From assembly GCA_937864265.1 (NCBI GenBank), contig CALMIR010000070.1:1-64000 (forward strand): 64,000 bases of DNA, given 5' to 3'. Below the pieces are notes generated by a model. That model saw nothing but the letters and a program-made list of their open reading frames with translations. It was not told the origin of the DNA and made no database searches. Positions 26,558 through 34,977 of the stretch are shown in pieces. Numbering within the stretch: position 1 is the stretch's first letter; every line of letters begins with the position of its first letter. The position numbers were made by a program, and so were the translations under genes. The stretch is from an uncultured Saprospirales bacterium. Lineage in GTDB: Bacteria > Bacteroidota > Bacteroidia > Chitinophagales > Saprospiraceae.

Positions 26558-28756
26558 TCAGATTTTTGTAATGATAGTTTCCAAGTCATTCCGATTATCC
26601 CGCCCGCCTTCCGGCACAGATGGCTCGATGATATAGACTTTACCTAATTTTTCTACCTCCTTGAAAAGTCGCTCCCGCAAGGCGAGATTCAGGTAAAACT
26701 CCTTGCTCATAATTATGCTTTGAGAAAACACCTCGCTAACCGTTCGACAAAAACCGATGGTGTAGTTCTCTGTGAATTTCGAGGTCGGGGCATCGGAAAT
26801 GAGTGGGTACAACTGCGTCGCTGCGGTGCTTTTTTTAGCAGAAATGATTGCCATAATGACCGACATCTTGATGAGAATGATGTTGGAATCGTTGATAGAG
26901 TGCATTTCCCGCCCTTCGCTGTCGTGTATCTTGGGCATATAGTTTCCATTGGGCTGCTTGACCAAGCTGATTTGCCCACGTACCGCCTTATTTTCGGAAG
27001 TCATGGCGGTATAGTGCTTGTTGGCTTCTGCTTCCAATTGGCGAATCAGGCGATTGAATACTCGCTCCCGGGTGGAAGTTGCAATGGTCTTAAAGTCCTC
27101 CAATACTTCAACTTTTTCCATGAGCGTAGGCGAAATCTGCCCCTTCGTCAACCCTTTCAATTCACGGTCAATTTCTTTGATGCGGTTTTTTGCCTGCTCT
27201 ATTTCGTGTTCGCAAGTCTGAATTTGCTTGTCAAGTGAACGGATTTTTTCTTGCTGCCCCTTGAACTCGTTCAGGATATTCGCTGACTGCGGCGAACTGA
27301 TCGAAGAAGTATTGATGAGTTCCTGAATTTGGCTTCGGATATGGGTAAGCTGTTCGTTCACCTGACTTCTCCGTTGCCGGGTCTTGTTGATATTGTCGAA
27401 CAGCTCCCGGATTTCTTCGTCGGTGTCCGCCATGCGGTTTTGCATCCGCAAACCGTTTTGGTACAGGCTCTTGAATTCTTCCTGAAAATTGTGCTTCGCC
27501 AATTGTGTAGTTTTAGTTTGGGCAGGCTTTGGTTCTTTGTACTCCAACAACTCTTTGATTTTCAACCAAGGCTCGGAATTGGTCAAGGCTTCCCGGTCGC
27601 AAACAAGACAACGTTGTTCTTCGAGCATCCATCGCACATATTCAGGTTCAGGAACGTTCTTTGGCAACCGCATTTGCAAGGTCTTGATTACTTCGTTCTC
27701 AATTTCGACCCGCTTTTCTTGCTCGACCTTTTTCTCCAATAGCCTTTTCTCATAAGTACCAAACTTCTCCTCGTAAAGTTTTACTAAATGTTCAGTGCCT
27801 TTCACTGCCCAAAAGCGATTGAACAAGTTTTTGTTGACCGACAGCACAAGCCGTTTTAGGTCATCGTCCAATCTTTGAAGGTCGATAGTCACTTGCTTTT
27901 CCTCTCGGTTCAACGTCTGTATCTTTTCGGCAGCATCGAACTGACCTTGTAATTCATCCTGTCGTTCCTGAGCGTATGTCAGTCCTTCATTAAAATCTTG
28001 CAATTCTTTTTCCTTCCGTTCGATGGTCTTTTCAAGCCTGGTCTTTTCATTTTCCAAGCCATCACTCTTGCCGTTATCAATGCTCAGGCGGCGACGCTCT
28101 TTTCGCAATTCATTGTCGGCGCTCTCGAATGCCCGTTTCGAGACGTTCACAAAAAAGTCAAACTCCTTGATATCGGAAAGGACATTGATTGCATCGGTGA
28201 GGGTTTCTTTGTTTTTGAAATCAATGAGGCTATCTACCTGCTCGCCTTGAAACCACACGTAAGGCATAATGTCCGAAGGAAGGATTTTCCTAATAATCAT
28301 TTTAATTTCGGAGGGGTCTTTCACCAATTTGGCGGTGAGGTATTTTTCTCTTTTGAAAACGATGCGGATACTTTCCGAAGGTTCACGCCACTTGTATTCC
28401 GATTGATTGCCCGTGTCTATCCGAGAAATGGAATAGGTGCGAGCAATCGTGTATTCTTCATCCCTCGAAGCGTTGTAAATAACAACCTCGACGATAGTTT
28501 CCACTTCTCCTCCTGATTCGCAAAGAAACCTAGCCTTGTCCGACACCAATTTACCTTTTACTTCATTAGTCCTGCGCATTTTTCGCTCGGTCGAGTCGAA
28601 AATTTCATCGTAAAGTACCCAATAGAAGGCATCGTAAAGTTTGGATTTACCTGCACCATTGTCACCGATGATGACGTTCAGCCCTTCGGAGAATTCGAAG
28701 ATTTTTTCACCGAAGTAGCATTGGAAATTGGTTAGCGTAATGGATTTGATGAGCAT
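26558..28756 (-). CDS. DndD/Rad50-like SMC-type ATPase with zinc hook
   Basis: The 732-aa protein has Walker A at residues 31-38 (GDNGAGKS), followed by a typical AAA_23 start (LIKSITLTNFQCY). Long coiled coils (about 210-330 and 410-560) flank a zinc hook CLVC (C383/C386). The C-terminal half carries a degenerate signature region and Walker B in LYPLISDAPTSKF. DndD of phosphorothioation systems has the same layout; other SMC-like defence ATPases are alternatives. It starts 12 nt after the 69-aa gene. ATP-driven DNA clamping or nicking control next to a PLD-helicase is the likely role. Confidence 0.78.
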   Translation of the reverse strand: MLIKSITLTNFQCYFGEKIFEFSEGLNVIIGDNGAGKSKLYDAFYWVLYDEIFDSTERKMRRTNEVKGKLVSDKARFLCESGGEVETIVEVVIYNASRDEEYTIARTYSISRIDTGNQSEYKWREPSESIRIVFKREKYLTAKLVKDPSEIKMIIRKILPSDIMPYVWFQGEQVDSLIDFKNKETLTDAINVLSDIKEFDFFVNVSKRAFESADNELRKERRRLSIDNGKSDGLENEKTRLEKTIERKEKELQDFNEGLTYAQERQDELQGQFDAAEKIQTLNREEKQVTIDLQRLDDDLKRLVLSVNKNLFNRFWAVKGTEHLVKLYEEKFGTYEKRLLEKKVEQEKRVEIENEVIKTLQMRLPKNVPEPEYVRWMLEEQRCLVCDREALTNSEPWLKIKELLEYKEPKPAQTKTTQLAKHNFQEEFKSLYQNGLRMQNRMADTDEEIRELFDNINKTRQRRSQVNEQLTHIRSQIQELINTSSISSPQSANILNEFKGQQEKIRSLDKQIQTCEHEIEQAKNRIKEIDRELKGLTKGQISPTLMEKVEVLEDFKTIATSTRERVFNRLIRQLEAEANKHYTAMTSENKAVRGQISLVKQPNGNYMPKIHDSEGREMHSINDSNIILIKMSVIMAIISAKKSTAATQLYPLISDAPTSKFTENYTIGFCRTVSEVFSQSIIMSKEFYLNLALRERLFKEVEKLGKVYIIEPSVPEGGRDNRNDLETIITKI

Positions 28757-28768
28757 AGCTTGGGGTGT

Positions 28769-28978
28769 TTATTTCATGAGCATACTGTTCAGGTTTCGAG
28801 AGATAGTTTCTTCCGAGTCGCCATTTTGCTTTTTCAAAATGGCTTGCTTCATGGCATCAATCAGCTTGCTGCCTTGGTCAGTAAACTTCCAAGCCATTGC
28901 TTTTTCCTTGCTGATGCCATACTTGGTCTCGATGAGGTCATCTTGCAAAAATTCCCTGAGTAAATCTTCGTTTGTCAT
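28769..28978 (-). CDS. Small 69-aa protein between helicase and DndD-like genes
   Basis: The start overlaps the helicase stop in an ATGA arrangement, and the stop is 12 nt before the DndD-like start, so it is a true operon member. The protein is predicted to be helical and charged with no signal peptide or cysteine. No family is recognised. A bridging subunit of the two large enzymes is a plausible inference. Confidence 0.7.
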   Translation of the reverse strand: MTNEDLLREFLQDDLIETKYGISKEKAMAWKFTDQGSKLIDAMKQAILKKQNGDSEETISRNLNSMLMK

Positions 28979-31206
28979 TGGGTCAAAAGTTCTTGATGAA
29001 TGGTGAATAGATTGAGTTCGTAAGCCTTCCCCAATTCTTCCAATGCTTGTAAGGTATAGTGCTGGTTGATGGACATGAAAGCGAAGTGCGCCACCCGCTC
29101 CAATTCCTTCTTCACCATGTTTCTTTCCATGTTGTAGGTCTCTTCGTTGACTTGCCCTGACAGATCAGGTTCAACAACTAAGTCATGGATGATAGCCAAG
29201 TGCTTATCCGGGTGCTGACGCAAAACCCGTCCACGTCGCTGAATGAATTGACGGGGGTTGCCCGTACTGGAACAAAACACGGCAAACTCTGCTCGTGGGA
29301 TATCCACCCCCTCATCGAGGCATTTCATGGAAGCCAAGACATGAATTTCACCGCCTTGAAATTGCCGCAAAACTTCCTTGCGGTCGGGCGTCGTACCTGT
29401 GAAAGATGCCACCAAGATTTTCGGGTGTATGCTCCCAATGGCTTGCGTATATTGGTTGATGAGCCGTAAATCTTGCGGGGCTTCAACAAATACGTCGTCA
29501 TCATTTTGGGCAAATCCTTCGGGTACATATATAAAGGTGAATTTTAGGTTGCCTTGCTCGATGAACTGACGTTTCAAAATCTCATGGGTCGTCCCCAATT
29601 TGATTTCCGCCTTTTGCACAATGCGCTTTCTTGCCAAAAGCAGTTTTTCTACCAAGTCGGATTTTTGATGCTCTCCCTTCTTGTGGTCATAGAGCTTCAC
29701 CAACTTTTTGGAAATCTCGATGTATCTGCCCAACTCGTCTTCATTCAGTGGCACCAAATGCGGGAAATATCTATACTGACAGAGTACCCCTTCCTCAATA
29801 GCTCGTTCCATACTAAAAGTGTAAGTATAAGGCTCGGCATCCTGAAAAAAGGTTTCCATAGCACCTGTTCCATAGGGATCGTAAATGCGCTTTGGTGTAG
29901 CTGAAAGTCCTATGCGCTTTTGCAAATGGACATTAGGCAATACCCCCAATACTTTGGGTGAGGCAATATTATGGCCTTCGTCAGCTATCAGAACTGTATC
30001 CTGCGGGAGTCTTCTAAAATAGGTTTGAAATTGCTCCCGGTAGAAGGTCGCGTAAGTGCAAATAATGATTAGTGAATGATTCCCCCCAAAGCGGATGGAA
30101 GTAAGAATCGTACTTAGTTCGGACTTCCATTCGTTTTTGGAAGAAACTTTGATGATGTTTTGAAAATTAAACGCTTTCGCTTCTTTTTCCCATTGTTCAA
30201 CAAGCGCTATCGTAGGTACTAAAATAACGGCTCGGTAGTTTTTTTCAGGATTTTGCTGATATTCTTTGAGTACGCAGTTTAGCGAAGTAATGGTCTTCCC
30301 CGTACCCGTCGCCATAGCAAAAACGCCTTTATAGCCATTATTTATCCAGTTTTGGTAGGCTTCTATTTGATATGTTCTAGGGCCGCTAGGATAAGGAAAT
30401 CGGGGTTCAGCAAGGTAGTTTTCAATTTCATCATGAAATTGATCAATCGTTTCCTGCAAATGAGGATTTTTATAAAGCTTCAACTTTTTTCTAAGTAATT
30501 GGTCTTCCTGTATAATCAATTCATTGAGATGCTTATTGCCAAATTCATTGTAAATGGCTACTTCTACATCCTGTATCGGGATATATTCTACAAAGTCCGC
30601 CTTTTCATGAAAAAGGTTCTCAAAATAGCTTTTATATTCTTCAATGGCATGAACATCTTCCTGCGACTTCCACGAACAACGAATACTTAACTCCTCAAGG
30701 TTTTCCAAAAAGCCACTTGCAGTAAAGTTACAGGAAGATTTGAACCTGATTTGATTTGTACCATCAGAAAAAAGGCCAGATTTGTAATGAGCAACCCCTT
30801 GGCCGGACTTTGGTCTTATTGCTCGGATTTGAATGCGTTTGGAGGAAATCAACCAAGCAAGACACTCAAAAAAGTGTCGTCCATATTCGTCCAAAGAGTA
30901 TCTAAGTCTTCGTATATCTTCTACGCTGAAATTGTAAGTAGATTCGAAGGTATATTGACCTTTCAAAATTGCATTTTTATCCTGCTCAGAGAGGATGTGG
31001 TTGACTACCATTCTAACCTTTCCGCCATTGTTTAAAAACTTCGCAAAGCCCAACGAAAGTACATTGATGGCCGAGGAACTAAAATAGCCCAGCAACAAAT
31101 CAAGGTAATTACTCTCCATGAGAGCGTCTAAGTGGAAGATTAAGGGTTCCCAATCGCTTCCGGTTCGATATTCACCTGATGTAGGAAAAGTTATCTTTTT
31201 GAGCAT
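28975..31206 (-). CDS. PLD-like nuclease / SF2 helicase (phosphorothioation restriction-type)
   Basis: This 743-aa protein has a phospholipase-D-like N-terminal domain (about residues 20-210) with AHYKSGLFSDG (H140, K142, D148) and SSCNFTASG. An SF2 helicase core follows: Walker A ATGTGKT (298-304), DEGH box (409-412), LSATPKR, and QRRGRVLRQ as motif VI. The architecture fits type III-like and dnd_restrict_1-type restriction enzymes that couple DNA movement to a PLD nuclease. It is first in the minus-strand operon. With SspBCD on the other strand it may attack DNA lacking phosphorothioate; this is inference from gene neighbourhood. Confidence 0.82.
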   Translation of the reverse strand: MLKKITFPTSGEYRTGSDWEPLIFHLDALMESNYLDLLLGYFSSSAINVLSLGFAKFLNNGGKVRMVVNHILSEQDKNAILKGQYTFESTYNFSVEDIRRLRYSLDEYGRHFFECLAWLISSKRIQIRAIRPKSGQGVAHYKSGLFSDGTNQIRFKSSCNFTASGFLENLEELSIRCSWKSQEDVHAIEEYKSYFENLFHEKADFVEYIPIQDVEVAIYNEFGNKHLNELIIQEDQLLRKKLKLYKNPHLQETIDQFHDEIENYLAEPRFPYPSGPRTYQIEAYQNWINNGYKGVFAMATGTGKTITSLNCVLKEYQQNPEKNYRAVILVPTIALVEQWEKEAKAFNFQNIIKVSSKNEWKSELSTILTSIRFGGNHSLIIICTYATFYREQFQTYFRRLPQDTVLIADEGHNIASPKVLGVLPNVHLQKRIGLSATPKRIYDPYGTGAMETFFQDAEPYTYTFSMERAIEEGVLCQYRYFPHLVPLNEDELGRYIEISKKLVKLYDHKKGEHQKSDLVEKLLLARKRIVQKAEIKLGTTHEILKRQFIEQGNLKFTFIYVPEGFAQNDDDVFVEAPQDLRLINQYTQAIGSIHPKILVASFTGTTPDRKEVLRQFQGGEIHVLASMKCLDEGVDIPRAEFAVFCSSTGNPRQFIQRRGRVLRQHPDKHLAIIHDLVVEPDLSGQVNEETYNMERNMVKKELERVAHFAFMSINQHYTLQALEELGKAYELNLFTIHQELLTQ

Positions 31207-31470
31207 AAGGAAATATATGAACTTTATTTTTTACCATATCACTTTAATTATTCCTTTTAACATGCAATATACAATATTTAAAATGTGAAACTATTAATTT
31301 TTCATATTTTATTACAACAGTTCACGCTATTTGTAGCTTGGGTCAACGTGTTATTACTTCCTTGCTCTGTTCAGGGCGCTTAAAGCTTACTTTTCACATA
31401 AATTTGACAAATAAGATTGCTATATTTCTTAACTCCAACAGCCATCCTCCAATATCTACCCACTAAGCCC

Positions 31471-31478
31471 TATATTTG
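31471..31478 (+). promoter_or_regulatory. Candidate -7 box for dapD
   Basis: TATATTTG matches TAnnTTTG and lies 18 nt before the dapD start codon. No TTG is seen at the -33 spacing. The 289-bp gap 31207-31495 is A/T-rich and otherwise holds nothing I can name; it must also contain the promoter of the minus-strand helicase operon, for which no box is evident. Confidence 0.45.
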
Positions 31479-31495
31479 CGCAAAATTTCAAAAAC

Positions 31496-32314
31496 ATGGA
31501 ATCATTGCAGCAAATCATAGAAGAAGCCTGGGAAGATCGCAGCAAACTGGGTGAAAAACCTGTACGCGAGGCGATCCACCACGTTGTCGAGCTATTGGAT
31601 CAGGGGCAATTGCGGGTGGCAGTGCCAACTTCAACAGGGGAGTGGCAGGTCAACGAATGGGTAAAAAAGGCGGTGGTGCTGTATTTCCCCATCCAGCAAA
31701 TGGAAACCATGGAAGTAGGGCCTTTTGAGTTTCACGATAAAATACCCCTCAAAAAAGGCTATGCTGTTAGAGGCGTTCGCGTAGTGCCGCACGCCATCGC
31801 CCGTTTCGGCTCCTTCCTGGAGTCGGGGGTCATCCTGATGCCCAGCTACGTCAATATCGGTGCATGGGTCGGCAGTGGGAGTATGGTGGATACTTGGGCA
31901 ACGGTAGGTTCCTGCGCTCAAATAGGTCGCAACGTACACCTTAGTGGTGGCGTAGGCATAGGTGGCGTGCTAGAGCCGCCGCAGGCGGCACCGACGATCA
32001 TCGAAGACGACTGCTTTATCGGCTCGCGTAGTATCGTTGTGGAAGGGGTTCGGGTAGAAAAAGAGGCCGTATTAGGTGCTAATGTAGTGCTTACCCAATC
32101 CACGCACATCATTGACGTTACTGGCTCAGCACCTGTTATTCACAAGGGGCGCGTTCCCGCTCGTTCGGTCGTTATTCCGGGAACCTATCCCAAAAAGTTT
32201 CCGGCAGGTACCTACCAAGTGGCTTGCGCCCTGATCATTGGCGAGCGCAAGGAGACAACGGATAAGAAAGTTTCTTTGAATAGTGCTTTGCGAGAGTATA
32301 GTGTGGCGGTGTAA
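31496..32314 (+). CDS. dapD: Tetrahydrodipicolinate N-succinyltransferase
   Basis: It transfers succinyl from succinyl-CoA to tetrahydrodipicolinate in lysine and diaminopimelate synthesis. The 272-aa protein has the N-terminal helical domain (residues 1-90) and a left-handed beta-helix of hexapeptide repeats from about residue 100 to 230 (VNIGAWVGSGSMVDTWATVGSCAQIG). The C-terminal lid contains ARSVVIPGTYPKKFPAGTYQVACALIIGERK. All parts are of the expected length. It borders the accessory island, so it marks the return to core genome. Confidence 0.97.
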   Translation: MESLQQIIEEAWEDRSKLGEKPVREAIHHVVELLDQGQLRVAVPTSTGEWQVNEWVKKAVVLYFPIQQMETMEVGPFEFHDKIPLKKGYAVRGVRVVPHAIARFGSFLESGVILMPSYVNIGAWVGSGSMVDTWATVGSCAQIGRNVHLSGGVGIGGVLEPPQAAPTIIEDDCFIGSRSIVVEGVRVEKEAVLGANVVLTQSTHIIDVTGSAPVIHKGRVPARSVVIPGTYPKKFPAGTYQVACALIIGERKETTDKKVSLNSALREYSVAV

Positions 32315-32402
32315 GTTTCTGGTTTCAAGTATCAGTCTAGGCAATAGCTAGGTGTAGTTTCAAGTTTCAGGGCAGGTCAACTTGAAACCAGAAACTTGAA
32401 AC
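32315..32402. repeat. Intergenic inverted repeat between dapD and pth
   Basis: GTTTCTGGTTTCAAGT at 32315-32330 is the exact reverse complement of 32380-32395, 16 of 16 bases, with a 49-nt gap. Inner copies of GTTTCAAGT (32357-32365) and ACTTGAAAC (32394-32402) allow alternative pairing. The remaining bases to 32475 contain no gene. There is no T-tract, so this is unlikely to be a simple terminator. Confidence 0.85.
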
Positions 32403-32475
32403 CACCCGCCTTTCAGTCGGGCAGGAAAACCAGAAACCCTCAAACAGCGTTTTACCCAAATAATTGATACCTTTT

Positions 32476-33036
32476 ATGAAATATTTGATTGTCGGGCTGG
32501 GCAATATTGGCGCGGAGTACGAAAACACCCGGCACAACATCGGATTCAAAGTATTGGAGGCTATGGCCGAGGCGGCTGGTGCCAACTGGAATGCGGAGAA
32601 TCTGGGCAGTGTCGCCCAAATTAAACACAAGGGGCGCATCCTGATCTTGCTCAAGCCTTCCACCTATATGAACTTGAGTGGCAAAGCCGTGCGCTATTGG
32701 ATGCAAAAGGAAAAAGTGGACAAACCCAATTTACTAGTGGTGCTGGACGACCTCAACCTGCCTTTCGGCAAACAGCGCCTGCGCGGTAAAGGCAGCGACG
32801 GCGGACACAATGGCCTGAAAGACATTGACCGCATGTGCGGCGGCAATGATTATGCACGCTTGCGGCTGGGTATTGGCAATGACTTTCCCACAGGAAGGCA
32901 AGTCAACTATGTTTTAGGAGCATGGACTGCCGAAGAAGAGCAACAATTGGGGGAAATCATGGAGCGAGCAAGTGAAGCCATCAAAGCCTTTGCCAGCATC
33001 GGCATCCAGCACGCCATGAATCAGTATAATAATTAG
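32476..33036 (+). CDS. pth: Peptidyl-tRNA hydrolase
   Basis: This cytoplasmic enzyme frees tRNA from peptidyl-tRNA that drops off ribosomes. The 186-aa protein starts at ATG 32476 (MKYLIVGLGNIG), which fits the family; a TTG at 32464 is not needed. The motifs are GLGNIGAEYENTRHNIGF with the catalytic His (H20), LDDLNLPFGKQRLRGKGSDGGHNGL with the active-site Asp and Asn, and RLRLGIG. Length is normal. Confidence 0.96.
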   Translation: MKYLIVGLGNIGAEYENTRHNIGFKVLEAMAEAAGANWNAENLGSVAQIKHKGRILILLKPSTYMNLSGKAVRYWMQKEKVDKPNLLVVLDDLNLPFGKQRLRGKGSDGGHNGLKDIDRMCGGNDYARLRLGIGNDFPTGRQVNYVLGAWTAEEEQQLGEIMERASEAIKAFASIGIQHAMNQYNN

Positions 33037-33064
33037 TGGACGGTGGTTAGTGGGTAAAAACGGG

Positions 33065-34204
33065 TCAGCCGAAAAGCTCCATAGCGATGTGATCGGCCAA
33101 AAAACGGCCCTTTTTGCTCAAGCGATAACGGCCATCCTGGGCTACAGCTTCCCCACTCAAAAGGTATGCCTGCATTTTTTCCAAAAAGGAAATTTCAAAA
33201 TCAGGAAACTGCTGTTGGATGGTTTCCAAACTGACCCCCCACATGGTGCGCAAGCCCGTCATGATGTATTCGTTGTAGCGTTGGCCGTCTGTCAGTTGTT
33301 CTACTTCTATTAGTTGCAGGTATTGCTCGGCTGCGTTATCGGCCAGCAAGGCTTTTCTATAATGCGCATTATTGGCCTTATTCCACTGGCGGCTATGGCC
33401 ATTGTAGGAGTGTGCCGATGGCCCAATACCGAGGTAGGGTTTGTTTTGCCAATAGGCGGTATTGTGGCGGGCATAGCGCTGCTGGCGGGCAAAATTGGAA
33501 ATCTCGTATTGCTCGTAGCCCGCTTGTTCCGATGCCTCCATCAAATATTCCAATTGCCAGACCGCTTTTTCCTCATCTACTGGAGGCGCACTGCCTTTTT
33601 TTATAAAATGATGCAAAGCGGTGCCAGCTTCCACCGTCAAGCAATAGCAGGACAAATGGGGAATTGCCCGATCAAAAACGATTTGCAAATTTTTTTTCCA
33701 TTGCTCATTCGAGGTGCTGGGTGCCGCGTAGATCAGATCCACAGACAGGTCGTCAAATCCGGCTTCGCGGGCTAAGTCCAGGCATTTCAACGCCTCTTGG
33801 GCATTGTGCGCCCGATTCATAAAGCGCAGGTCTTCGTCGGAAAAGGATTGAATGCCAATACTCAGGCGGTTGACGGGAGAGCGGCGCAGCGCCTGGAGTT
33901 TTTCAGGGTTTAGGTCGTCCGGATTCGCTTCGAGCGTGATTTCAGCACCGGGCAAAATATGAAAATGCCTATGGATGGCTTCAAAAAGGGCGTTTAATTC
34001 TGCTTCGTCGAGCAAAGAAGGGGTGCCACCGCCAAAATAGACCGAACTCAGGTTTTTATCTGACAAATAATCCTGTCTCAAATCCAGTTCTTTGACTATC
34101 GCCTGAATCATCTCCTTTCGGTTCTTCAGCGAAGTGCTAAAATGGAAATTGCAATAGTGGCAGGCCTGTTTGCAAAAAGGAATATGGATGTAGATGCCAG
34201 ACAT
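33065..34204 (-). CDS. hemW: Radical SAM heme chaperone HemW-like protein
   Basis: The 379-aa protein carries the 4Fe-4S radical SAM motif CKQACHYC at residues 11-18 (C-x3-C-x2-CNF), the FGGGTPS SAM-binding motif, and a HemN C-terminal domain. Members of this size with this Cys motif are HemW-type proteins that bind heme; they were often labelled oxygen-independent coproporphyrinogen oxidase. The gene starts 3 nt after the stop of the alpha/beta hydrolase, so it probably shares that transcript. Confidence 0.9.
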   Translation of the reverse strand: MSGIYIHIPFCKQACHYCNFHFSTSLKNRKEMIQAIVKELDLRQDYLSDKNLSSVYFGGGTPSLLDEAELNALFEAIHRHFHILPGAEITLEANPDDLNPEKLQALRRSPVNRLSIGIQSFSDEDLRFMNRAHNAQEALKCLDLAREAGFDDLSVDLIYAAPSTSNEQWKKNLQIVFDRAIPHLSCYCLTVEAGTALHHFIKKGSAPPVDEEKAVWQLEYLMEASEQAGYEQYEISNFARQQRYARHNTAYWQNKPYLGIGPSAHSYNGHSRQWNKANNAHYRKALLADNAAEQYLQLIEVEQLTDGQRYNEYIMTGLRTMWGVSLETIQQQFPDFEISFLEKMQAYLLSGEAVAQDGRYRLSKKGRFLADHIAMELFG

Positions 34205-34207
34205 GGT

Positions 34208-34975
34208 TCAGGCTTCAAAGAAGGTGTTGATCAATTGCAGCAGCGCCTCGGGTTGCTCGGCATGCACCCAATGCCCCGCCCCTTTAACCGTATGCAGTTG
34301 TGCTTTGGGAAACAGCGTTCTGATGTGATCCATATCCTCATCTCGGATATAATCGGAGCGGTCACCTCGAACAAAGCTACAGGGCTTATCATAAGCCCAA
34401 GAGGAATCCACTGCGGCCAGAATATGCGAATAATTTTCAAAAATGACAGGCAGATTCATTTTCCATTCAAAGCCTCCTCCTTTTTGCCTGGATAAGTTTT
34501 TCATCAAAAATTGGCGCACATCTGGCTCTGCAATACGGGTAGCCAAGTGCGCTTCTGCCTGTTGTCGGTCTTCAAGATTGGCCAAATCCAAGGAGAATAG
34601 TGCTTCGAATATGGCTTGATGTCCCCCTGTATAAGTTTTAGGCGCTATATCCACAACCATGAGTTTTTCCACCATATCGCTGTGCTCTAAGGCAAATTCC
34701 ATCGCTACCTTACCCCCCATAGAATGCCCGATGAGATATGCTTGGTACATGCCATGCGATTCCATGAAGTGCCGTAAATCTTCGGCCATGATGGGATAGT
34801 TCATGGCTGAATGATGGGGCGAACGGCCATGATTGCGCAGGTCAACCAGATAAACCGTATGGTTTTCGGACAGGCGACGGGCGACGGTTTGCCAATTGTC
34901 GAGTGTGCCAAAAAGGCCGTGCAATACGATGATCGGGTAACCTTGCCCTAATGATTTATAATTGAGATCCAGCAT
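34208..34975 (-). CDS. Alpha/beta hydrolase (YbfF-like esterase)
   Basis: From ATG 34975 the protein is 255 aa. The reading frame stays open further upstream into the next gene, but that part overlaps the CrtA-like CDS and has no family features. Motifs are VLHGLFGTLDNWQ (oxyanion hole), GHSMGGKVAMEF with nucleophile Ser, DIAPK, and a C-terminal GAGHWVHAEQP with catalytic His. The pattern matches small cytoplasmic esterases of the YbfF group; the substrate is not known. The gene starts 2 nt after the upstream stop. Confidence 0.88.
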   Translation of the reverse strand: MLDLNYKSLGQGYPIIVLHGLFGTLDNWQTVARRLSENHTVYLVDLRNHGRSPHHSAMNYPIMAEDLRHFMESHGMYQAYLIGHSMGGKVAMEFALEHSDMVEKLMVVDIAPKTYTGGHQAIFEALFSLDLANLEDRQQAEAHLATRIAEPDVRQFLMKNLSRQKGGGFEWKMNLPVIFENYSHILAAVDSSWAYDKPCSFVRGDRSDYIRDEDMDHIRTLFPKAQLHTVKGAGHWVHAEQPEALLQLINTFFEA

Positions 34976-34977
34976 AT

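Noticed and set aside
26795..26850. Plus-strand terminator for the island's first operon
   Set aside because: A T-run after GC-rich bases is present, but no clean stem forms; the true end of the + strand transcript was not found.
28769..28978. DndE
   Set aside because: At 69 aa it is shorter than DndE and lacks its Lys-rich DNA-binding pattern.
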